64,000 bases of DNA from Crocinitomicaceae bacterium (GTDB lineage: Bacteria > Bacteroidota > Bacteroidia > Flavobacteriales_D > Crocinitomicaceae), in the NCBI GenBank assembly GCA_029252405.1, contig JAQXBM010000087.1, positions 1 to 64,000 on the forward strand, given 5' to 3'. Positions 42,601-51,900 of this stretch are shown here, in pieces (positions within the stretch are counted from its first letter, which is position 1; each line of letters begins with the position of its first letter). The notes under the pieces were generated by a model that worked only from the letters and a program-made list of their open reading frames with translations, did not search any database and was not told the origin of the DNA. Made by a program: the position numbers and the translations under genes.

Positions 42601-43903
42601 GAGAAGCGTAAGATGTTCCACCCATTCCTGGTGAACAAACAGTCGGTAAGATCCGTCCGTCTTTGGCAGGCCCATGAGAACTAAAACCAGCAAGATTATC
42701 GTCGTGTACCATTGAGCCAATAAGACTCAAGTTCTTTCCCATTTTAGGAATCCCAGTGATGTTTCCGTAGCCAGGAACGCCTGCATAGCAGTCTGAACCT
42801 CCAGCATTTCCGCAGGAGAAAGTCACCATAAATGATGTGTTTGTACGGATCAAAAAGTCGTAATTTTGAGATGATCCATTGTAGGTCGTGGAATTCGATG
42901 AGCATCCCCATCCGTATGAATGCGAAACAATGCGCAGATCGTTGTTGATTGCAATTCCGTAATTATTCCCAGTCAATCCTCCTGAATAAATCTCGCTGTT
43001 GTAAGCAACGCCGCGTTCTCGCGGATCAATGTTTCCTGCGGCACCTGCGCGAATGGCGCATCCTGTTTTGTGGCCGCTTGGTCCACTTCCAATTTCGAAG
43101 GTTCTGTTCAATCTCGATTTGAAATTCGGATCTTGAGCTGAATCAACATTCCCGCCTTCATCGATTCCTGCTGCAACTCCCAATCCGTTGAAAAAGTAAC
43201 CCATTGGCGGGTTGTTGCTGATGTAAGTTGTTCTAGAGTTTTGGACATCGCTTTGAACGGCACTTTCATATTCTAATTGAATTTCTGGTTGAGCAAAGTC
43301 GATGTACTGCACCATTGGATGCGCTGCAAGGTTTACAAGCTTTTGCCATTCACCTTTGATTTGAAAAGAACTCGATAATTTAGTTTTTCCAATGAGCGTG
43401 ATCGAAAATGGGGCGAGGATCGACACGCGTTCTTGCGGGGATAAGTCCTTTAAAAAGATGACTTCTCCGCGTGCGATGTTTTCATCAATTTGGGCATGTT
43501 CAGGAACAGTGCCGTCGCGTAATTCTTTTGATATTTTCCAAGAAGCGTCTATTGCTGAAATTGAACGGATGGAAATACCTGTCAATTGTGTTGGATCAAA
43601 GTTCGGGTCAATTTCCGAGAGCCAAGCGTAATTAGGAACGTAGTGCAAAAGGTTGATTCCAAGTGAACTTAATTGGTCTTTTTGATCAGATGTTGGAATC
43701 GAGTTGAATTGCACCAAAGCGTATACCTGTTGATTAAATTGTGCAGAGACATCATCTTTGAGTTCTTCCCAATCTGACAGCACATTAACTGTTTCAAATG
43801 AAATTGGGCTATCTGAAACATGAACTAGGTAGTTCGGTTTTTGAATTTGAGCCCCAACAAATGATGGCAGCAAAAGAATAGAAGCAAGCAGAATTCGAAT
43901 CAT
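39644..43903 (-). CDS. Secreted subtilisin-like (S8) peptidase, T9SS type A
   Basis: The protein has 1,419 residues and a signal peptide ending FVGAQ. The peptidase domain (about residues 230-500) shows the catalytic Asp in AAGIDEGGNVD, His in SGPSGHKTGCAIR (a divergent HGT loop), the oxyanion Asn in VTFSCGNAGG and the nucleophile Ser in MGGTSYASPNYAG. A P-domain-like region and Ig-like units follow. Around residues 940-1110 lies a MAM domain (SFWYHAYGASIGELHVDI, SDLAIDDINIF), then PKD units and a type A sorting domain (LEIFPNPTTGEITLN, GVYTIRIFDSFG). It is probably a surface-exposed or released protease. A weak -7 box (TATCTTTA) lies at 43948-43955. Confidence 0.9.
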   Translation of the reverse strand: MIRILLASILLLPSFVGAQIQKPNYLVHVSDSPISFETVNVLSDWEELKDDVSAQFNQQVYALVQFNSIPTSDQKDQLSSLGINLLHYVPNYAWLSEIDPNFDPTQLTGISIRSISAIDASWKISKELRDGTVPEHAQIDENIARGEVIFLKDLSPQERVSILAPFSITLIGKTKLSSSFQIKGEWQKLVNLAAHPMVQYIDFAQPEIQLEYESAVQSDVQNSRTTYISNNPPMGYFFNGLGVAAGIDEGGNVDSAQDPNFKSRLNRTFEIGSGPSGHKTGCAIRAGAAGNIDPRERGVAYNSEIYSGGLTGNNYGIAINNDLRIVSHSYGWGCSSNSTTYNGSSQNYDFLIRTNTSFMVTFSCGNAGGSDCYAGVPGYGNITGIPKMGKNLSLIGSMVHDDNLAGFSSHGPAKDGRILPTVCSPGMGGTSYASPNYAGTFAILNHAYKYHNFGFVPNSGLIKSIIMNSADDVLNHGPDFLTGYGKVNARRAYDIIRLGQHDSGDMIQGMTNSHTLVVPPNAKQVKVMVYWVDWEATAGITTRSIVNDLDILLTDPNMQTYQPWVLNPTFGQATLADPAVRATDSLNNVEQVTILDPVPGTYQLDITGTSIPQGPQAYFMNYDIIYDDIVVIHPHGGEKFVTGGEEAIRWDAFGNTSTFDLLYTIDDGVTWNTIVSGLSSDLRHYDWTIPDHATNLAKVKVVRNSNEGTSDGPFTIYGQPDNLELVWSCADSSLFVWDDQPGVDGYVLYRILGNFMDSVAYTSSNSILLHNFSMTEYEYVSVAGYKSGITGRRMIAIERPPNDVNCVENDAALVELLSPEMQIPSCMTANLPLKVLVQNPGVNALSSIPVAYRLDGGAPVLDTIQATLLSGQYLEFFFTNPPILSGSHLLEVWTEFPLESNFLNDTVSDSIHFYAGTSMSLPLIQDFDAFTNCGTSWNCEGENCLLTEGWKNLQNFIVDDIDWRTHNNATGTVNSGPSGDHTSGAGKYLYLEGSTCYNKEAILHGPCIDLTGTNQPKMSFWYHAYGASIGELHVDILADGQLHEDVITPVIGAQGDQWLNLEADLSPFVGQQIVAVFRGSTGGGFHSDLAIDDINIFTSPLANYSVSDTFVCDLANQIVTLNNASTNADTYEWSISPSNFTYETGTNNTWFEPQVSFTAPGTYTIQLIATNAYGSDTLIYVDQIEVWGGSPDSVVLADLQGNCELIVDTPMTTDNCDGTVSGITSDPTTFNESGNYIISWEFTNSAGNSVFVDQNVIIDAIDVSTTLTNDITLSANNTNASSYQWINCLDGNAIIPGATSASFSPSNNGEYAVVIEENGCTDTSACSVISVISVDEIFGEQLEIFPNPTTGEITLNYDAEQSIVRIEITNVLGQLVDDRTLVNTGSISLNIPGESGVYTIRIFDSFGVHSHKIIKQDNN

Positions 43904-44041
43904 GGTAGTCGATTATGTGATCATCCTGAAATAACGAGGATTGCCCATAAAGATAGAGAAATAGTGCATTAAACGAGGTGTTGTTTATTAATGAAGGTTG
44001 GAATCCAATGATTGATAAATGCTGGGTTAGACAGAAATTGA

Positions 44042-44233
44042 AAAAAACCATGGTTCTTTGCAACGATCATACGCAACAAGAAATTGAACAATGCGGGAGT
44101 ATTGGAATTCGACTTTTCTTACGAGCTGAATTTTCCAGATGGAGCAAATTCAATTGCCGCATATCTTGGGAATCAAAAAGTCGACGAAATCCAAGGGAAA
44201 ATCAAGCTTGGAGGTTATGCAATTGAGGAATGA
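44042..44233 (+). pseudogene. Coding fragment (remnant or small gene)
   Basis: This is the only gap above 300 bp (43904-44414). It holds a frame with strong coding character: from about 44042 to a TGA at 44231-44233 it encodes NAGVLEFDFSYELNFPDG, AAYLGNQKVDEIQGKIKL and GGYAIEE. G-starting codons are frequent, as in true genes. No ATG is in frame. An upstream TGA at 44039, next to a run of seven As, suggests a frameshift or truncation. A TTG at 44084 would give 49 residues. Longer frames overlapping it in other phases have a weaker coding pattern. I think it is a gene remnant, with low confidence. The atpD promoter follows. Confidence 0.35.
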
Positions 44234-44287
44234 GTTGAATAATTCGGGAAGCCTCGGAATTCGGCTAAATATTTATTCACAATCGCC

Positions 44288-44316
44288 TTGTTTCTATAAT
44301 AAAACACGTATATTTG
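44288..44316 (+). promoter_or_regulatory. atpD promoter (-33 TTG and -7 TATATTTG)
   Basis: TTG (44288-44290) and TATATTTG (44309-44316) are separated by 18 nt, a good Bacteroidota promoter. It leaves a leader of about 95 nt before atpD, which contains a small hairpin (AATTCC-AGTG-GGAATT, about 44323-44338). Confidence 0.7.
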
Positions 44317-44402
44317 CACCGAAATTCCAGTGGGAATTGCATCGAAAAACGTTTCAATGTAACCCCCAACAAAGGAAAACGGAATGCTGTTAATTACAAT
44401 AA

Positions 44403-45920
<1,518 letters not shown>

Positions 45921-45932
45921 TAACAGAACGAA

Positions 45933-46223
45933 ATGCAAGTAGAGATCATCACACCAGAAATGGAAATTTTTAAGGGAGAAGCTGAAGCAGTTCAGTTCCC
46001 TGGATTGGATGGATCATTTCAAGTATTGTCAGGTCACGCTCCAATTATTTCAGCCTTGGTTGAAGGAGATTTGAAAGTGAACCTAACGGAAAATTTCGTT
46101 TCTGACGAGAACACAAGCGCTACGGTATCAACTGAAGGTAACGACAAGAAAGTGATTCGCGTAGCGATCAAAGGTGGCGTTATGGAGATGTTGAACAACA
46201 AAGTGATTGTTTTAGCTGAGTAA
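45933..46223 (+). CDS. atpC: ATP synthase F1 subunit epsilon (short form)
   Basis: The protein has 96 residues against about 135-140 in E. coli. It contains the N-terminal beta-sandwich that binds gamma and the c-ring (MQVEIITPEMEIFKGEAEAVQFPGLDGSFQVLSGHAPIISAL, in part) but stops before the C-terminal helical hairpin that inhibits ATP hydrolysis in other bacteria. That short form is common in Bacteroidota. It is 12 nt downstream of atpD in one operon, followed by a strong terminator. Confidence 0.93.
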   Translation: MQVEIITPEMEIFKGEAEAVQFPGLDGSFQVLSGHAPIISALVEGDLKVNLTENFVSDENTSATVSTEGNDKKVIRVAIKGGVMEMLNNKVIVLAE

Positions 46224-46242
46224 GCGTTATTGAAAAGAATAT

Positions 46243-46279
46243 AAAAAGGGATCCCGATAGCTATCGGGATCCCTTTTTT
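46243..46279. terminator. Bidirectional perfect-palindrome terminator
   Basis: An 18-bp perfect inverted repeat with no true loop (46243-46260 against 46261-46278, centre AGCT) begins with As and ends with a T-run, so it can stop transcription from both the atpD-atpC operon and the convergent tetR gene. The core CCCGATAGCTATCGGG resembles the terminator at 27983-28012. Confidence 0.88.
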
Positions 46280-46297
46280 GCTTTCAGTATTCTGGGC

Positions 46298-46885
46298 TTA
46301 GAAGGATTGAACAATCCCATTCAACCGGATATCAACATAATCCAGAATCATCTTATCAATCGTTTGATCTTTATCTTCTCGACTCAGCCATTTCGTAATG
46401 AAGAATTCATCCAAATCAACCAAAACCTCCAAAGAAACAGATCGAAAGACTCCTTGTTTGATCCCTTGAGCATACAGATTCTTTAATGTTTCCAACAAAC
46501 GATTCATGAACTCATTGATCAGCTCCCATGAATGTGGGAAGTTGTTCTCAAGTTGATTGAGAAAGGAAAATGAAATATCATCCAAGTGGTTGATGAGCCA
46601 GTCAATCAATGAATTGTATGTTAAAAGAACCGATTCCTCTTCCGAAGGTTCGGGTAGATCATCCAATTTGGTAATCCTTTGCTCAACAGCCGTATAAATG
46701 ATGCCTTGCTTCGATTCGAAGTACTCGTAAATAGTCGATTTACTCTTTTTTGTTAGTGTTGCGATGTCGTCGACGGTCAGCTGAGAAAGGTCTTTACCAG
46801 CAAGAGCGGGTATGAGCATCTCCAGCCAGACCTTCATTTTTGGAGATAAAGGTTTGCGTGTTTTTTCAATCGACTTTCTTCCCAT
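46298..46885 (-). CDS. TetR/AcrR-family transcriptional regulator
   Basis: The protein has 195 residues. The N-terminal helix-turn-helix is clear: LIPALAGKDLSQLTVDDIATLTKKSKSTIYEYFESKQGII, with YEYFESK as the recognition-helix end. The helical C-terminal domain binds an unknown small molecule (LLTYNSLIDWLINHL, NQLENNFPHSWELI). It is divergent from alkB, 57 bp apart, with a 9-bp inverted repeat between them, so it probably represses alkB and perhaps itself. The likely ligand is an alkane-derived or fatty-acyl compound, by analogy only. Confidence 0.9.
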   Translation of the reverse strand: MGRKSIEKTRKPLSPKMKVWLEMLIPALAGKDLSQLTVDDIATLTKKSKSTIYEYFESKQGIIYTAVEQRITKLDDLPEPSEEESVLLTYNSLIDWLINHLDDISFSFLNQLENNFPHSWELINEFMNRLLETLKNLYAQGIKQGVFRSVSLEVLVDLDEFFITKWLSREDKDQTIDKMILDYVDIRLNGIVQSF

Positions 46886-46904
46886 GTTTGCAAGTTATAA
46901 ATAA

Positions 46905-46932
46905 TCGAACTATATTTGACTGAATAGTTCGA
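46905..46932 (+). promoter_or_regulatory. Probable TetR operator covering the alkB promoter
   Basis: TCGAACTAT (46905-46913) and ATAGTTCGA (46924-46932) are perfect 9-bp inverted arms with a 10-nt spacer, 28 bp in all. The -7 box TATATTTG (46911-46918) for alkB begins in the left arm and runs into the spacer, so regulator binding would block it. Confidence 0.75.
46911..46918 (+). promoter_or_regulatory. alkB -7 promoter box
   Basis: TATATTTG matches TAnnTTTG perfectly and ends 24 nt before the alkB ATG at 46943. It lies within the operator. Confidence 0.65.
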
Positions 46933-46942
46933 AAATAAATTT

Positions 46943-47977
46943 ATGAGGGATTTGAAGTACTTAGCTGCTTACATCGCGCCAATTTTGGTGTTCGTGGGCG
47001 TGTATTTTGGCGGGGTGGTCACGCTTTCGGCGTTTGTCTTTGCCTTTATTCTCGTTCCGATTCTTGACAGTACGTTGCCTCAATCCAAACGAAATTTCTC
47101 CGAAGATGAGGTTGAAACGAAGTTGTCGAACAAACTGTTTGATGTGCTGTTGTACCTGAATTTGCCACTCGTATGGGGAGGGATTGCCTATTTTTTAGTT
47201 GGATTGGTCAACGATCAATACACGACCTTCGAATTAGTTGGGAACATGCTTTCGCTTGGTGTAGTTATGGGGGCAAGTGGAATCAATGTGGCGCACGAAC
47301 TCGGGCATCGTTTTACCAGAGGAGAACAGTGGATGGCGCAGGCTTTATTACTTCCTTCATTGTACATGCACTTTTATGTTGAGCACAATATTGGTCACCA
47401 CAAGCACGTAGCAACACCAGAAGACCCATCGACGGCTAGATACAACGAGGCAATTTACGTATTCTGGATTCGCTCTACCTGGCAGAGTTACATCAACGCG
47501 TGGAAACTCGAATCACGCAAACTGCGAAGAGAAGGTTACCAATTTTGGAGTATTCGAAATCGCATGATTCACTTTACAGTAGTGCAGGCAATTTATCTTG
47601 CGGTTGTTTTTATTTTGACGTCGTGGCAAGGGCTGCTCGCCATGTTGATCTTGGCGGTCTTTTCATTTTTGCTTCTTGAAACAATCAATTACATCGAGCA
47701 CTACGGACTTGTTCGAGAGAAAAAAAAGAATGGCGAATACGAACGTGTTTCACCAAAGCATTCGTGGAACTCAAACCATGTGTTGGGTCGAGTAGTGCTG
47801 TATGAATTGACACGACACAGCGATCATCATTTCATTGCTTCGAAGAAATATCAAATCTTAGATCATCAAGAAGAGGCACTCATGATGCCGTTTGGGTATC
47901 CCACTTCAATGTTGCTGAGCTTGTTTCCTCCGGTTTGGTTTAAAGTGATGAATCGGAAACTGAAGGAAGGAAATTGA
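46943..47977 (+). CDS. alkB: Alkane 1-monooxygenase (AlkB family)
   Basis: The protein has 344 residues and is a non-heme di-iron membrane hydroxylase that oxidises the end carbon of alkanes or similar lipids. Several membrane helices cover most of the chain (residues 5-45, 80-115, 205-245). All four histidine motifs are present: HELGHR (118-123), EHNIGHHKH (147-155), NYIEHYG (249-255) and RHSDHH (291-296). No rubredoxin or rubredoxin reductase is adjacent, so electrons must come from elsewhere. It is regulated, in all likelihood, by the divergent TetR protein. Hydroxylation of another lipid chain is possible in this phylum. Confidence 0.9.
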   Translation: MRDLKYLAAYIAPILVFVGVYFGGVVTLSAFVFAFILVPILDSTLPQSKRNFSEDEVETKLSNKLFDVLLYLNLPLVWGGIAYFLVGLVNDQYTTFELVGNMLSLGVVMGASGINVAHELGHRFTRGEQWMAQALLLPSLYMHFYVEHNIGHHKHVATPEDPSTARYNEAIYVFWIRSTWQSYINAWKLESRKLRREGYQFWSIRNRMIHFTVVQAIYLAVVFILTSWQGLLAMLILAVFSFLLLETINYIEHYGLVREKKKNGEYERVSPKHSWNSNHVLGRVVLYELTRHSDHHFIASKKYQILDHQEEALMMPFGYPTSMLLSLFPPVWFKVMNRKLKEGN

Positions 47978-47979
47978 TC

Positions 47980-48726
47980 TTAATTTCGAGAGTGAAACTC
48001 CTCAATCGTTTCACCCAATTTATACCCTTCAATCAACAAAGGCAAAGTGTCACTCGTCACTTCAAAAAACGGTAATTCGCCAGAGTCAAGCTTTTCGTCC
48101 AGCTCTTCTTTTGGTAGGAAGTGATTCGCGTGATCCAAATACGTTCCGCTCAACATATGTCTAAATTCGTGTTGAAAGATGACAGCGGCGAAACCTTCCA
48201 ATCTTCCTTTTCTAACTTCACCTTTTTGGTTCTGACAGCTGTATTCAATCCACTCGTACGTTGCTACGTTTCCTCTATTTTCACCATCAGCGCTCAGGCA
48301 TCCATGCCAAAAGTTCATGCGTTTTTTTGATGTTTTTGTGATGACAGGGTTGATAAAAACCTGCTTCTCAACGGGTCCGAGTACTTTATACCGTGGATTG
48401 CTCGACTTTGCTTCAATCATAAAAATCTGCAAACTCTTCCCTAATTGGTTGGAAGCAATTCCGACTCCCGCCGTTCTCAACATCACGGCATACATGCTGT
48501 CGATGTATAGCGCGAGTTCAGGGGAATTGAATTCACTCTCAGCGATCTCTCGCGGTATGATGTAGAGGGTGTTTTTATCTCTACCTTTCTCATCACTTGG
48601 AATATGCTGAACGACCTCAAAACCAGCTTCTGGAATTTCAAAAGTAAGTGAAGGATCGGGTGGTGAGCAGCTTTGAATTAGTAAAGAAATATACAGTGCA
48701 GAAAAGAAAAAGTAAGCTTGCTTCAT
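47980..48726 (-). CDS. Peptide deformylase-like lipoprotein
   Basis: The protein has 248 residues. It begins with a lipoprotein signal (hydrophobic stretch to LLIQSC, lipidated Cys20). Residues about 50-225 match peptide deformylase: GVGIASNQLG (87-96, motif 1), HGCLS (141-145, motif 2, normally EGCLS) and HEFRH (186-190, motif 3, HExxH). The metal ligands Cys143, His186 and His190 and the catalytic Glu187 are all kept. Cytoplasmic deformylase acts on nascent chains, so an exported copy is odd and may have another substrate. The gene ends 2 nt from alkB, convergently. Confidence 0.85.
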   Translation of the reverse strand: MKQAYFFFSALYISLLIQSCSPPDPSLTFEIPEAGFEVVQHIPSDEKGRDKNTLYIIPREIAESEFNSPELALYIDSMYAVMLRTAGVGIASNQLGKSLQIFMIEAKSSNPRYKVLGPVEKQVFINPVITKTSKKRMNFWHGCLSADGENRGNVATYEWIEYSCQNQKGEVRKGRLEGFAAVIFQHEFRHMLSGTYLDHANHFLPKEELDEKLDSGELPFFEVTSDTLPLLIEGYKLGETIEEFHSRN

Positions 48727-48910
48727 AGCATGAATTTAACACTTATGGCAATACAATCGTGTTAAGTTTGGGTAAAACTCTCTCCCTTTCAGAAATTGAA
48801 TTATTTGATTCCTATCGAGTTTCCCTTCCAAGAATTAATGGTTTCATAACCCGCAATTAATTGTTACACAGTTATTTTTTGACTATTTTTATGCGGCTAA
48901 ACCATTTCTT

Positions 48911-51900
48911 ATGAAAACTCTATTTAAAGCATTATTGGTTGCAATACTACTTTTTGCATGCGTTCCAACAATGTTCTCCCAAATTACTATGACTGGCGGT
49001 CAAACTGCACAGCAACTTGCTGAATTCTTGGCGGGACCGAATATCACAGTAACAAACGCAGTACTATCTCAAGGAAATACGGTGTTACCTACATTGTCCA
49101 GTGCACCAGCAGCAGGTACCTTCGCAGGAGTCAACTCTGATATCGGATTTGATTCAGGTGTGATACTTTCTTCTGGAAATATTACGGAAGCCCCAGGACC
49201 AAATACCAGTGCAAATACTGGAGCTGACTTGGGATATTCTGGAACGACTCAGATGAATGGTTTAGCAGGGGTCAATACTTTTGATGCCATAACACTGGAG
49301 TTCGATTTCGAGGTTCAATCGTCGTTTATCCAGTTCAATTACGTGTTTGCTTCAGAGGAGTACCCAGAATTCGCTCCACCAAACAACTCATCCTTCAATG
49401 ATGTATTCGCATTTTTTATAAGTGGACCTGGGATCGTTGGAGAGCAAAACATTGCATTGGTACCAAACTCTACCAGTCCAGTTGCCATTAACAACATTAA
49501 CCCTGTAACGAACAGCCAGTATTACATCGATAATTCAGTTGGACTTGATATTGAATTTGATGGATTCACAACAATTTTAGAGGCAACCCGAAACAATTTG
49601 ACACCATGTGAGGTGTATCATTTGAAATTGGTGATCACGGATGCAGGAGATGGCGTCTATAGTTCAGCGGTATTTCTTCAAGAGAATTCACTTGTTCAAG
49701 GTTTAGTTGATGTACAAACACAAACAATCAATGCGGATGATATCGCCTTGGAAGGATGTATTCCAGCGAGCTTCACTTTCTCTTACGATGATGTCAGCAA
49801 CCAAGATCGAATCATCAATTACTACGTTGGTGGTACAGCTGTAAATGGTGTAGATTACCAATACGTAGATAGTTCGTTGACGATTGTTGCCGGAGATACT
49901 TCAGCAACAATTTATATTGATGCCTTTTCTGATGGACTAACGGAAGGACAAGAATCCATTTGGATCATTTATCAACCTGCGGCCTGTGCCGACTTTGACA
50001 CTGCATACTTATATATAAACGATGCGCAGCCAATCGATTTCTCACTTGATGAGTATCATTTGGACTGTTTTGAAGATAACTCAGGAGAAATTCTTGTCAA
50101 TTCTACAGGTGGATTCCCACCTTACACCTATTATGTCACCGACCCGAACGGCGTCGAAACGCAAACCACAGCCAATCCAATAACTGGACTCGCAGCTGGA
50201 ACATACACCGTTCAGGTATATGATTCCTATGGTTGTCAAGCTGATGCTTTGGTCATTGGTGGAATCTACGATGCAGATACAACCTTCTTACCAGATGTTC
50301 CGAACGGTTCGGTAATAACGTATGATGCACCGCTGAATATTACAGGGTTCACAGCTGGACAAACAATCAACGACGTCAGTCAGATCCAACAGATCTGTGC
50401 GACGATGGAGCACTCTTATTTGGGAGATTTGCAAATTACAGTTGAGGCACCCTCAGGTCAAGTAGTTGTATTAAAGCAGCAAAATGGTGGTGGGTCATGT
50501 GACCTTGGACAACCTTTCGCTTCAGCACCAGTTGATGGGGCAAACAGTAACTTAACCGATCCTGGAATTGGATATGAGTATTGTTTTAATGCCAATCCAA
50601 TTTTCCTGACCATGGTCGGAGAATCGAATAACTTCACACACACTATTCCTTCCTCAACAGGAGGAACGTATACCGATAATTACCTGCCTGCAGGTTCATA
50701 CACTCCTTTTGGATCTTTTAACAGTCTGATAGGTGCTGATATGAACGGTACATGGGAGATGCACGTTACCGATCAGTTCGCATTGGACAACGGTTACATC
50801 TTCAACTGGTACATCAGTTTAATTGGAGACATGCCTGATACTACCGTAACATTGCTTCAACCAAGTGAAATTGTTACAACAGGATTTGTCACCGACGCAA
50901 CATGTGGAGGTAGCGATGGCTCGATTGATATAAATATTCAAGATGCCGTTTTACCGTATACTGTGTCTTGGAGTAATGGCGCGACAACTGAAGATTTGGT
51001 TGGAGTAGCAGCAGGAACTTATACTGTTACAGTAACAGATGGTAATGGGTGTCAATCACAAGAAACATTCATAGTAAACAATATTGGATCATTAAGTATT
51101 GCATCAACTTCAACACCTGCTTCATGTTTCGGTGGAAGTGATGGTACAATTGATATTACGCCAGCGGGTGGATCAACTCCATATACTTTCTCTTGGGATT
51201 CGGGTCAATCGACAGAAGATATTTCGGGACTTTCCGCAGGAGATTATACCGTAACAATGACCGACCAGCTTGGTTGTGTATTCTCAGAATTGATAACTGT
51301 TGGAGAAAGCTCTCAGATTATGATCAATGCAGTGAGTGTATTCGACGAAGAGTGTAATACGGATAACGGTTCAATCGATATCAGTGTTTCGGGCGGAACA
51401 GGTTCGTTTGGTTATCAATGGTCAAATGGATCCACTTCTCAAGATATTTCAGGCTTAACAGCTGCAACATATACAGTCAATGTGGTTGACGGGAATGGAT
51501 GTACGGCAAACGAATCGTATACCATTGTAAATGATGTTTCGAACTGTTCAGCTTTCTGTTTCATTGAAGTAGAAGCGAATGTTGTGACAGACGAATTGTG
51601 TGGAGCAGCAAATGGAAGCATTGACATTAATGTATTGAACGCAGTAGCCCCAGTTTCTTATTCTTGGAGTAATGGTGCCACAACAGAAGATATTACAGGT
51701 TTGTCTGCAGGTACCTACACAGTTGTGGCTACTGACGCCAACAACTGTTCTGAAGTGATGACATTTACTGTTCTTAATGACGCGGGAACATTGGAGATTT
51801 CAAATGCTTCAGTTGGAGTAGAGAATTGTGGAAACTTGAATGGGTCAATTGATATCACGGTAGTTGGTGGAGCTATGCCTTACACATACGACTGGTCAAA

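Noticed and set aside
43978..44226. An 82-residue frame and an 84-residue frame (44139-44393) before atpD
   Set aside because: Rich in Arg, Trp, Cys and Ser with no coherent pattern. The third phase has much better coding character, so these are shadows of a probable remnant.
46243..46279. Perfect 36-bp palindrome read as a phage attachment site or operator
   Set aside because: A-run before and T-run after, between two convergent gene ends, make it a bidirectional terminator.
48860..48900. TATTTTTTG and TATTTTTA as the promoter of the giant adhesin
   Set aside because: Neither matches TAnnTTTG exactly and the region is too T-rich to choose.
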